From: Tigriopus japonicus
Taxonomy: Eukaryota; Arthropoda; Copepoda; Harpacticoida; Harpacticidae
Assembly (NCBI GenBank): GCA_010645155.1
Contig: CM021320.1
Coordinates: forward strand, 2,894,535-2,958,534
DNA length: 64,000 nt
Direction: 5' to 3'
Shown piece by piece: positions 37,006 through 47,516 of the stretch. The translations under genes were made by a program, and so were the position numbers. Position 1 is the stretch's first letter. Each line of letters begins with the position of its first letter. The notes below the pieces were generated by a model that worked only from the letters and a program-made list of their open reading frames with translations, made no database searches and was not told the origin of the DNA.

Positions 37006-37700
37006 ATGCGTTTTGGAAACGTTCAATTTCTCACGTCGAATTATTGGAACATGGGGAACACTTGTGCTGCACTTGGTTGCAGGTCTGGCTACTGGTCAAG
37101 ATACAGAGACCCACCTCCAGATCCCCAGATCTCCATGCACAAGGTTCCAAGTGACCCTTTCAGCGAGTTTCAAGATATCTTTCGACCACACCAAAGCCAT
37201 CACGGAACCATACAGAGGCTCGTTACTTCAGGAGCCCGACAAGCCCTTCAAAGTCAAAAGGAGGAGAAGGCTTAGTATGAGGCGTTTCTTGAGGATGAAC
37301 GCTTAAAGTGCCTTGAGGATATCATGTTCAAGCAACACACCCTTGGCTTGCCAGAAGGCATCTCAGTCATCAAAAAGCCAAACTGTCTCCTTTTTCTAAA
37401 CATTGCGGAAAGAGGAATTTGCCAGATCAATATCTTGTTTCATCTAACAAATATTTCAAGATGGCACCTTTAAAATGCAAGTCCAAAACGTGATCTTCTC
37501 CCAATCCTCTGTTGCAAGTGTGACAACCCGAGATCGCATCGAATACTTATGGGAAATACCAAATATTTTGGCAGCCTTGAAGAGCTATGGAGAATACTTC
37601 AATGAAGATAAAAACAGCCTTAACCGAATAGTCCAAGACTTTCAATACGGTGGAACACAAACACGTGGAATTTTACATCGACAATACAGATAAACCGTGG
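37006..37700 (+). pseudogene. Decayed THAP-domain / P-element-like transposase fragment (tentative)
   Basis: A frame beginning at about 37048 reads MGNTCAALGCRSGY, then ISMHKVPSDP. This is the spacing of the first cysteine pair and the (S/T)xHxxP portion of a THAP zinc finger. Downstream, in shifted frames, come GLPEGISVIKKPNCLLFLNI and a further fragment at 37475-37693, which resemble the middle of THAP-type (P-element-like) transposases in arthropod genomes. Stops and shifts break the frame, and the conserved Trp and AVPTIF-type motif are not seen. It is likely a relic. The family assignment rests on short matches from memory of the motif and is weak. Confidence 0.35.
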
Positions 37701-38025
37701 AAAGACACATTGAAGTTCCTGAAATTGATAAATAAGTGGTGGAAAGTGGTGAACACTAAAAGTGCCGTCCTTCACACACAAAAACGTGACCCATCCCGCG
37801 CCCTAATTTATTCAGTTTAGGAAGGGTACAGGTACAGGGTAAACAAGGCATTATTTGCAGCTGAGTGAGTGATCAACTGCAAACCCATCTTAAGTATCCA
37901 AATTTTCCAACAATTTGATCAGATTCTAATGAAAAAGGAAAGCTGATGTCGTATTTTCCTCTAAATTATCATAGAAATAATTTGGAATTCAATGGCATAA
38001 TGCTTTAATTGCAGGCGTGTCATGG

Positions 38026-39266
38026 CTAAGACTTACAAATTTCATAAAAAGGTTGAGGATCGTACTCGTAAAGCTCAAAATCGCTCTGAAATAGTATGTA
38101 TAACCGCTTGAGAACATCGCAGTGCACTTGAGAATAAAATTCTTCTCTGTGGTCCTCCGTTTTTCCACCTTGCGTTGGATGCTTAAATTCTAAGGTGGCA
38201 AATTTGTCCAACCCTGAATGTTCGAGAACGTATTCCTGATCCTCTTGAGCACTTTCCAGTTTTATCACAGCATCATAGTTCAGGAGGCATGGAGCACAAT
38301 TTCTTGAATATGAGATCCAATGCTCGTTGTGGTCGCGAGGGAATTTGATCAAGTATTGAAGAAATTGTTGAAAGGTTGGGTAAGTTTTGGGACAACCGTT
38401 TGCGTCCAAAATATCACTGCACGTGGTAAATTGAAAAGAAAAGCTCGATGAAACCTTGTTGGGTAAGTACAAAGTACATTCAAATTACAAACCTAATTGG
38501 AAGTTGGTGGGCCTCCAAGATCTTTGGAATATACTGTTTGGCTTGACCACAACAAGGTTGTGCCACAATTCTATCCCTGTATGCTGACAGAATTCGATCA
38601 AACGGATGTCTTACCACCAAAAAGCTAAAATAATTTCCAGATCCAACCTTTTCCACCACTTCCGTGGCACTGGATGGTCCAAGCCTATTAGCAATCCTAA
38701 GGGCAAATCAGTCACATGAAAAGTTTGTTCCAAGTTCGTTTTAGAAAAGAAAATGTCGACAGAACTCACAGATACGCCATCCCAGTTTTTTCTAGTTGTT
38801 TCAAAAAAGACGGATCATGGTCAACCTGGGCGTAGAAATACATCCACGTGGAAGAAGCGACTTTGTGGTTAAAGCAAAATACAGTTTTCGATTTCTCCTC
38901 AATAAGAAAATGCTTTGTGATACTTTGTGTGAATTGGGAACTGGTGCCAAGATATGCTTCAGGGCTTTTCTTTTTCCGATGTCTTGAGCACACTTTGGTG
39001 ATAACGTCCTGTCTCCGGATTTGTTCCAGATGTCTTGAATCTGGTTGGCTCAAAGCACGATTGTTGGATACATCTTTCATATTCTTGTGGGTCTCTATTA
39101 ACCCGTTAACAAGTTTATTTTGGACTTTAATCACTTGTCCTTCCAGCTTTTCTAGACTCTCTTCCAAATGATGCATCTCTCTTCGGTTGCCAATCTCGAT
39201 GATGAAGATGAACAAGCATGGAATAATAACCAACACGATCGGAACACGTTGATAGAGCCTTGACAT
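38026..39266 (-). CDS. Carbohydrate sulfotransferase, HNK-1ST/chondroitin-4-O family (sulfotransferase family 2)
   Basis: Three exons (39266-38770, 38696-38493 and 38416-38026) join in phase 2 at both junctions and give 363 residues, a usual size for the family. The start ATG at 39266 follows a splice acceptor, so an untranslated 5' exon is likely. A short cytosolic end and one signal-anchor span (about residues 8-25) make a type II Golgi protein. A predicted coiled stem follows (HHLEESLEKLEGQVIKVQNK). The 5'-phosphosulfate loop is FNHKVASSTW (132-141) and the 3'-phosphate motif is VRHPFDRILSAYRDR (194-208). It should transfer sulfate from PAPS to a glycan in the Golgi lumen; the acceptor sugar cannot be told. 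The last codons lie beside a possible donor (TTT|GTAAGT), so an alternative longer tail is possible. Confidence 0.92.
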
Positions 39267-39822
39267 GGTTTGCCACAACTTCCAACTCTGTAAGTCATTT
39301 GAAATCTGAATAGATCCCAGATCATTGAATCACGCACGATGTTTGCCAAGTAAACTCGAAGCAAAGCAAATCTTTCATGAATAACAGACTTGCACTTTTC
39401 AAAAGAGATGCACTCTTATTCCCCTTGAAGCGAACCTTTTGAGTTCATCGGAATCTTCATCGGTCTAAATTTGATACATATTTTCACTTGTTAAGAATTG
39501 CAGACTTGGATGCATGAAGTGCAATTTTCGTCAATCTATCTCCACTTATTCCTGCATTCACAATTCTAGTCTTCAATGAGAATATACAAAGGTGTGTATC
39601 AACTCAGACAGCCATTTGCTTGCCAAACAGCTGAAAGACGATCTCTTATCATCTGAACAAACACCTTCTTGATAAAACTTTTGCTTGAATAAGCTCGTTT
39701 GGTGAGCTGCAAGTAACGTCAACAATCGACAACCAGCAACTGTTACCTAAACAAAAGAAAGTAAGTCGAACTTCGGCACCATGGAGATTTTAGCCGGTTT
39801 CCGTTCGAATTGCGGTAGAAAG

Positions 39823-40529
39823 TAGTGATGGGGGGCAAACAAGAGATTGGGCAAGCTGTATTGGCACAATGCTTGGGCTTGCTGAAGCTTGGCATAGCTT
39901 GGGTGCTTGTACAAGTACTTTTCCCAGCTAACAGGTTTGCCAAATTTGCTATGAACGAAGAATAAACTTGCCATCCGAATTTCACTAAACCAGGCTGATT
40001 CAGTTAAATAGGGCCCATACCTTTGAAAGGATGTATTTTTAAGAAAATTACACACTTCAATTCTCTCACATGGGGAAATGCAAAATATTTTGAGAATACT
40101 GAAAGAAGATTTGGCATTTTACTTTTTCATGCCGGCGACTCTGAGTAAACGAGATTGTTCTGGAAGTGTGACTTCTAAATCTCGGTCTTGATTAGCCTCA
40201 AAAGTGCATTCATGTGTGGCCTAGAACCGAAACAAAAAAACCATGGTTTTGCAAATGCTATCCAAATTGAAATATTTTTTTTTATCACTTCCACTATTTT
40301 TTGCTATATTATTAAGGTCAAAAGATCATCGAAAATGCAGCTTGACATTTTTTTCTTCTAAGTCACACTGCAAGTATCTTAACTCTTCAAAGAGCAACTG
40401 CCGGCAACTGCATCTTCCGATGTTCCTTGAGCTTGGGAAGTGTATTGGTGTATTGCCCAAGTAATGCTTGTCAACAACTTGTTCTTGGGTGTTTGTGATG
40501 ACTCATTTCTTGCCCAAGTCACATCACTA
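39823..40529. mobile_element. hAT-type non-autonomous element (707 bp) with perfect 8-bp target duplication
   Basis: The element starts TAGTGATG and ends CATCACTA. It is flanked on both sides by the identical octamer GTAGAAAG (39815-39822 and 40530-40537). Ends and duplication length fit the hAT superfamily. No transposase frame is present. The interior has scattered GCTTGGG/CCCAAGC words that are partly self-complementary. It lies about 550 bp upstream of the sulfotransferase start codon. Confidence 0.85.
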
Positions 40530-40537
40530 GTAGAAAG

Positions 40538-41410
40538 CTGTTCGTTCATGAGATTCAGCTGTCTTTTGAGGATTCCAATGTTCGAAGGTCAACGTATCCT
40601 TTCGAAGGGGAATAGTTGCGAGTCCTTGTCTTTTTGATTTGATAGCGGATTTTTGAGTGATTGGACTGAGATTGACTTTGGCGATAAGTCAAAAATTAAA
40701 CAAAACCACAGATAAGCGCTGGTAGGGCTCTGTTTCGTGAGAAAATCAAGCATTTTGTTTTCGATTTGTCAAAATCCTACTGGTTGATTTTCGAGCGTAA
40801 ATCGAATGGTCTCTTCTTTCGTTTTCTTTCCACCTCCTACATTTAAAAAGAGGTCTGTCTTTTGAGATTTTGGGGCCGTATGATTTTCCGACCACCTTGA
40901 AGAATGATTTTGTAGATCAAAATGAGGGCATCTGTTTTTTTCACTGGATCAGACGTTTTTAAAATGATTCCTCCTTCTTAAAATGATTTTAAATTTTCCT
41001 TTGGGGTCTAGTGGGAGCATTCCTGAAAAACAGGCACTTTTGAATTTGTATTTAAGTGACCTGGTCCCCTACGTTAAGAGACAAACTTTGACACACCTCC
41101 ATTCTGTCTCAGCGAATATGAATAACTTAAAAAACATTACCATACAAAAAGTGTGTGGCATGAATTGCCAAGTCTTTCCCTGTTAGCTTAAAACATCAAC
41201 TACCATAAAAGATAAAGGGGAAGCACGCTCTGGTAAACACAAAGTATTTGAACTTAATGTGGCCTTAAAGTAATTAAGTGTTAGTTTTCTCATTTCCACG
41301 AATTTGTCAAATTTGTCACAATAGTTTGAGAATTGTTCTTAGTTTTTAGCCTAATGATTTTAAGGTCCTTCTAAAAGTTTTTGGCCTTTTTCAACTTTAA
41401 ATTAAATCTT
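40538..41410. other. Gap: no recognised feature
   Basis: AT-rich DNA with short unrelated open frames; nothing supported. Confidence 0.5.
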
Positions 41411-41525
41411 GGGCTCTGTCCTTACGATCGTAGAGGTTTCACTTACGTTTTGATAGCACAACCGAATTCCAAGAAATCGAGGCTAGTTCGAACAATGAAG
41501 TCATCCTCTCTTCCTTATCAGCCAT
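41411..41525 (+). pseudogene. Short LINE fragment (third copy)
   Basis: The stretch GGGCTCTGTCC...CGATCGTAGAGGTTTCAC...ATCGAGGCTAGTTCGAACAA...TCCTCTCTTC repeats the region found at 1540-1660 and 51300-51430. It has an internal shift and cannot code. Confidence 0.75.
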
Positions 41526-42189
41526 AAGCTGACCTTGCACCTTGAAACGTCTGGAAACTTTGCTCGACTCCAAAAAAAAAAAATCCAAACTCTACCCATT
41601 ATTAGAGACGGATTTGAAATTTATTTCTTTTTGATTAATTTATCATTTCGTCCAAAGTTTTGACGGTTATTTATTTTTGAGGTATTTTTGACGATCAATC
41701 AATTTTTGGAGTCAATTTCATTGAGTGCTGCATTACAAAGCAACTTTAATGGAGTGTTTTTTTATATTTGTTAAAGAGCCTTTTTTGATTTAAAGTATTA
41801 TTTAACGTTTTAGAAACTGGAGCAAAACTTCCAAGATGGCCAAATGTTTTAAAGTGTAAGTCTTGGTTCATCTGGATTTTTGCATAACAAGGATAGCTTC
41901 ATCAAAAATGCATCAAAATGTCTTTGGGCTTAGATGGTCAGCATGGTCGTCCTCGTCTCCTTCCAAGTCACAGGAAGGTGGTTGCAATTGCCGAGTCACA
42001 CCAAAGCAATGATACCCCTGCACCTTGCCCGCACTCATAAAGGTGAAGGATGTCGTGTGGACTGGCCTACTACGGGTCTTGTTGGTGCATATTGCATAAC
42101 CCGGTCAAAAAAAATGGTTTGCAAAATCATCAGTTGCGTTTTTATTTGCCTGAAGCTTACAATTTTTTAAATTAATATTTATATGGTGG
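41526..42189. other. Gap: no recognised feature
   Basis: AT-rich sequence between the LINE fragment and a foldback element. The small open frame at 41934-42170 has no recognisable motif. Confidence 0.45.
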
Positions 42190-42204
42190 CCATTGCCGTA
42201 CACG

Positions 42205-42743
42205 GTGTGTATTTGAGCTCAAGAAGTCATTTTTAAACTTGAAAAACTTTTGAGACCACTTTTGAGGTGTGAATGCAATACTGCATATGAATTTGAATTC
42301 TGTTAATTAGGTCACGGAGGCCGCTTAAAACACACTTAAAAACAACTGTTTGAACATTTTCTTCAACTCAATCCTTCAGTAGTGTTATGGGCGTGTCTAC
42401 ATAATATATTGTCGAAATCTACTTAGCCGTTTGTCTAAATTGATGTAATGACCCTCTTGTTTGGTCCTTCGAGCATGCCGATTAAAAAGGCCCTTGAAAA
42501 TAGATCCGCGAAATGATTTCCACAATATTTTTGAACAACACTGCTCTTAGTACATCAAAGACTTTGGTCAAAGTATTTTTTCAAATATTTATTTTTAAGT
42601 GCGTTTTAAGTAACATAATAGTGTTTTTGTCCGTGATCTATTTAACTGAATTCAAATAAATGTTCTGCATTGCATTCACATCTCAAAAGTGGTCTCAAAA
42701 ATTTTTGGAATTTAAAAAGGACATCTTGAGCTCAAAAAACACT
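42205..42743. repeat. Long inverted repeat (foldback element), about 540 bp
   Basis: The left arm 42205-42365 and right arm 42560-42743 are inverted copies: TTTGAGCTCAAGA against TCTTGAGCTCAAA, TTTTGAGACCACTTTTGAG against CTCAAAAGTGGTCTCAAAA, GTGAATGCAAT against ATTGCATTCAC, and CACTTAAAAA against TTTTTAAGTG. Divergence is moderate. A spacer of about 190 bases separates the arms. No target duplication was identified. Confidence 0.75.
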
Positions 42744-42869
42744 GAATGGTAATTTGGATACAATCCTCTATTCTGGAATGACTGAAAACTTCCAAGAGTA
42801 TTTAATAAAATAAGAGCTGATCCTCTAACACCTTTTCAAAGCATGGTTAGCTAAATTTGTTAGTACCAT

Positions 42870-42985
42870 TCCCGATCAACCCACCATTCCAAAATGGTCC
42901 AGATTTGCCAACAGTAACTCGTTGGTGGGCCAAATTTCGTTTAAATGTTAATTGCATAAATTATATTTATGATTGTTTGTTTGAA
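42870..42985 (+). repeat. Repeat shared with the tail of the 1.2-1.9 kb LINE copy
   Basis: The order of words (ACCAACCCAC/ATCAACCCACC, GCCAACAGTAACTC, TTGGT, CAAATTTCG, TTAATTnCATAAATTATATTT) matches 1735-1835. It shows that this about 110-bp segment is repeated DNA, probably the 3' end of the LINE family. Confidence 0.6.
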
Positions 42986-42989
42986 GGGA

Positions 42990-43896
42990 TTCCTTATAGA
43001 GGTAGTAAAAATCCGTAACAAAAAATATGATCTTGTCATTACTTCCGAATTTGTTTTGGTATATTTTGACATCTCAGCTCATTATTTATTTATTATTATT
43101 ATTATTTTTTTTTTGGGGGGGGGGCGGATTTTTTAATTTAGTATATAGAATTAAGTCTTAAGATTTGAGCATATAATTTTTAATTTTGATCTACTTTTTG
43201 TCAAAGAAAGTGCAAAATGGCAATCATGAGTGAGACTCTATTCCGGATCCTTCATTGGTGCCAAATCCCCAAAGTCAAAGTTAATTTCAAATTCCACGAG
43301 ACCTTGTTTTGCACATCCAAATAGTATCGACGCTCAAAAATTATGTCGAAGTGTCAGATCAAATATTTGAAGTGTATTTTGACAAGAGCCATCATCGACC
43401 TTGCAATGAGATGTTCAGTAAAAGAAATGTAACATGTGTCCCATCAACCAAGTCACTTTTCCTTTGTGCGAGAAAGGATTTGCAGAATCAAAAATCCCTG
43501 ATGCAATGTTCGAGTCAGTCAAACGTCGGATAAAGTACAAGGTAAGAAATATGTCTGTGCTAGAGCCAAATTATTGCAAAATTCTCTTTGTACAATGCGT
43601 TAGAGTATTAGGAAGGATCAAGTAGAAATTTATTTGAGGACTAGTTTGTTAGCATGTTCAAAATGTAATTGCCGTTTTTCTGTGATTCATCCTATGTGTG
43701 GATAAATCACATTTCTTAATTTCTTGAACTTTTGTAACCTTGGGACCAACTTGACCTCACAATATAGCCAATTTTTCAGGATTATGAACTTAAAACGCAA
43801 AAATAGTGTCTTACAAAGACATGGGCAAATCTGACCCGGAAAGTCAAATCTATGCAAACCGGTTCTTTTGGCAAGACTTGATTTATAATAAATAAC
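42990..43896. other. Gap: no recognised gene
   Basis: Contains a T/G homopolymer block (about 43105-43125) and two short open frames at 43309-43625 with no recognised domain. Confidence 0.45.
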
Positions 43897-44203
43897 TAGT
43901 GATGTGTTTCAAACCAGGAGTGCTGCCAGTTTTGACTCGGAAGTTTATCGCTGTTAAATAGGGCAGGTTGTATTAAACGTTTTGAAAAGACCTTAATAGG
44001 GACCAATTTGGCAACACTCGAACTAGTTCGATTTCGAGTTCCATCGATAGTTTTAAATATGGATTTCAAGTTAGCAGTGCTGCCATATTTCATGGTAAAT
44101 AAGGTCTATTGCCTATTGAAAAGTTTAGTTGTGCTCAGATTTTTGGCCCTAAAAACCAAAGTGGCAAAACTCTGCCAAAAATCCAACTCGAAACACATCA
44201 GTA
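43897..44203. mobile_element. Small hAT-type MITE (307 bp)
   Basis: The left end TAGTGATGTGTTTC and right end GAAACACATCAGTA are inverted copies with one difference. Flanks TAAATAAC and ATAATAAC agree at six of eight bases, a plausible old target duplication. The interior repeats GTGCTGCCA. There is no coding capacity. Confidence 0.65.
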
Positions 44204-44211
44204 ATAATAAC

Positions 44212-44330
44212 TAGAGAGCGTGGAAATATTTTTTTCTCTGTGGAGCAAAAATCCCGATCGTTCAATGACGTCACTCCTCGAAACGTCTAGAATTTCTGCT
44301 CCACAGAAAAAAATAGATTCCCGCACTCTA
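44212..44330. mobile_element. 119-bp MITE / hairpin element
   Basis: About 38 bases at each end are inverted copies: TAGAGAGCGTGGAAATATTT..CTGTGGAGCAAAAAT on the left against, as reverse complement, TAGAGTGCGGGAATCTATTT..CTGTGGAGCAGAAAT from the right. It sits 8 bases after the preceding MITE. The short loop includes the palindrome TGACGTCA. Confidence 0.7.
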
Positions 44331-44996
44331 ATAAAATCCCGGGGACAATGAACTGAAAATTGATGTCAGGTGACAATGAACTTGCAAAGGGCGTACAAAA
44401 TCATCATTATTAGGCCGTTTTGAACCCAAAACATGTTTGTAAAACTATTTTTTTGCATTTTATACTTGGCTATATTGGAATGGATTTTTCAGCCTTGAAA
44501 ATACAATTTTTCATAGTTAGATCAGGGATAACCTATATAATAGTATTAATACTGGATGCGAACTCGCGGAATTTCTCCGGCACGCAACCTCCGGTATGAG
44601 GCCGAGATTCGTAAACAAGAAGAACAAACCGCCATGTTGGGAGCGGAAAATCAAACGGAAATCGACCAAAATTCCAAAAGATAGTGCGCCAATCGGTGTT
44701 CCCTGTGTTTCAAGCGGGTCCAGCCAAGTCCTAGCCTTGGTAAAGGTCAACGCCATGCCCAAAAATCAGTCCGATGTTGGTGTTTCGAAGACATCCAGTT
44801 CACCCAAGAAAGAGTGAATGAAATAGTGAATGAATGACCACATCATGGAGTGCGAATGAACTCACAAAGGTGTCTAATCTACAAGATGACGATCAAAGTG
44901 ATCAAATGAAATCTGATGACGAGGTTACCTGCAATAACCTTCGGAAGTGATAGCCCTAACTAAAGCAAAAAAACGAATATGCACCGGACTCCAAGC

Positions 44997-45509
44997 CCAA
45001 ATTCTTCTTGCAAAAGGATTAAGAACCAACTTTCCCACGGACCAATACGGGGAGTTTCTTTACGCTCATCCATTGCACAACTTGAACAACTAAGAATATC
45101 TTACGATTACTTGAATTATCAACAACAAAATATCGTTTTTTTCCGAGCTCATATATCATCCGACTTGAACGTCTTATTAGTATCTTTGAACTTAAAATTG
45201 AACCCATCCATCAATATTTCAGGTATTATCCTGAACTGAATTAACACATGCCAAACTTTGTATGAAATCAAGGTTGTTATAGGTTGTGAGATTGTCACCT
45301 TGGCATAACATGTTCTATAAATGATGGTCCTTTTTCGAATTTCCTTTATTGTATGGTTGTGTCTTTTAGTTCAGGATAATAAGGACAGGTAAGATACTCT
45401 TAAGTTGTTCAAGTTGTGTGATGGACGAGTGCGATAAAACTCCCCGTTTTGATCCGGGTGAGAGTATGTGGGGAAAGTTGGTTCTTAATCCCTTTTCAAG
45501 AGGAATTTG
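44997..45509. repeat. Long inverted repeat (foldback element), about 510 bp
   Basis: The outer 120 bases pair well: AAGGATTAAGAACCAACTTT against AAAGTTGGTTCTTAATCC, CGGGGAGTTT against AAACTCCCCG, CACAACTTGAACAACT against AGTTGTTCAAGTTGTG, ATATCTTACG against a matching AAGATA word. Near the centre TATTATCCTGAACT pairs with AGTTCAGGATAATA. The right arm is shorter, so the left arm has gained or the right arm has lost sequence. Confidence 0.75.
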
Positions 45510-47372
45510 CGTTCGGATTAAGGTCAATATAGAACAAAGAAAGAAGAAGTCCTCAGTGTCAAGAATTCGATCAAATGAAGAACAAATTAAGATAACTTTG
45601 AAACCTATCAGGTGGACCTACTAGCAATGGATGGGCTCAATATTTTGATCTGCCTTTGGAGTCAGTCAGCCCAAATTGGTGATCTGACAGTCTAACCCGG
45701 ATTCCATGGACCCTCCCAAAGTCTTTAGAATGAAATGCTCCCATCAAGATTGAATTGTGTGGATTTTTTCATTCAATCTGATTGTTAATTCCTGGACAAG
45801 GGGATCTAAGAAGATCAATCAAACCTTATCAAGCCTGTAGAGCCTATCCCTGCAATGATAAGACATGATCCTTTGGTCCTGAAGGACCCTTAGCCCCAGT
45901 CCTGCGTGGTCTCGACCTTCTTGAGCCCCAAGACTTGAAACATTTTCAATCAAATCCACAATCAAGGCTTTAATCCTCATGTTTTTCACTCATTTTGTCT
46001 CAAGGACGTTGTGATTGCCTTTGTTCCTGTTCCAATCCGGATCAGATGGCTGATCTGATCCAGAACCGTCAAAAGTGCCCTTCAATGGTTAAAGCCAACA
46101 ACATCTCTGACTTGGACTCCATCTTGTTTCAAAATGAGATCATTCTTGTTCTTTCATTTTCTTATGGAAATGGTTCCTGCGTTGTGGAGGTGTTGAAGAG
46201 GATGGAAGATGAGTAACACTCCAGATACCACCACAGATACTTCTGTTAAGCATTATTTTACTGAAGTTGGACTAATGGGTGAAGCAAGATTCCATCTACG
46301 TATTTTCCTCATTCTTATGAGGACTAAAATCCTTTGGAGAGTTGAATGTCAAAAGTTCATGAGACGAGTAAAAAGAGTGCTGGGACTTCTAAAATAAAGG
46401 TGAAGAACATCCAGTCCACAAATATTATCACAAAAAGTTTGCGTGAATTCTTTCAAGACACATGTTCAACAGTTTTAGACATTTATAAGGAATAAATGAC
46501 GTCGTGTCAAAATATAGCCTCGGCCTCATACCATTTTTTCAAAAATCGGAGTTCGTGTCCACCCCTTTCAGGGGTTCCTGGTTAGATCCAACCTGATTGG
46601 GACCTATTTTTTTGGCTAAAAAGAAGAAAAATTAGTATAAACGATTGCAGCCCAAAAAGTGGCAAATTGAGAAGAAAAATGTTTAAAACCTTTTGTTTTT
46701 ACTTCTTGTTCCATAAAAAATAGATCTAAATCAAATTATCAAAAAACGGGTTTTGGGCGTTTTGGAGCAAAAAATCCTCCTTTTGACTTTTTTTTTGACT
46801 TGAGTGTATAGAATTAGAGCCAAAATAGCGTTCGTTAAATTCGTCAATTTTTTTTGGGTAGAAATTTACAGGTGACAAATGAAATCAGTTAGTTAACAAT
46901 ATCAACAGAGTTCACAAAGACCCAACAGGGCAAGGAAAAGGGTTTTTATTACCTGGGCTCCTTTTATATATGGCAGAAAATCCCAACAACAGAGTCGGCA
47001 GCCAACGTGTACGTAGATTGCCATTTTATACTGACTTAATAACAATTCAGGTTGTTCTAGCTAATAGATATTTGTAAGAAATTTGACTTTCATTCGGTAA
47101 AATGGCCGTGCTGCTTTGGTATCAAATTTACAACTCTAATGAGCCGATAGGGAATGAACTTACTATTACTCCCTGAAAGGGTAAATTGTCGAGGCTCAAG
47201 AACTGAAAATCCACACGCCAAAGACCACTCACTCTGTTTGCAACACTGAATGTTGATTTAGGGAAAAACAAACTAGATTTGAGCAACTTTTTAAGGTGAC
47301 CGAATGTGATTGACTGAAAGTAAATATAGTCTGACATTAACAAAAAGGCTCCCCAAATTAACGATACCGTAT
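45510..47372. other. Gap: no recognised gene
   Basis: Short open frames only (the longest are 73 and 62 codons near 46.0-46.4 kb), none with motifs. Confidence 0.5.
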
Positions 47373-47516
47373 TGTGAATTCATGGAAAAAGGGAATCAAG
47401 AAATCGAGGGGTTAGAAAATCTTGCCCTGCTCGAGAGCTCGGCTGCAGGGTGACAAGTTCGAGGGCTTTACTCTTTAACCCTCGATTTCTTGATTACCGT
47501 ATTCCAAGGATTCACA
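47373..47516. repeat. Foldback element with nested hairpin, 144 bp
   Basis: TGTGAATTCATGG...ATCAAGAAATCGAGGGGTTA is mirrored by TAACCCTCGATTTCTTGAT...CCAAGGATTCACA. The loop itself contains CCCTGC...GCAGGG, so the whole element can form one long hairpin. Confidence 0.75.
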
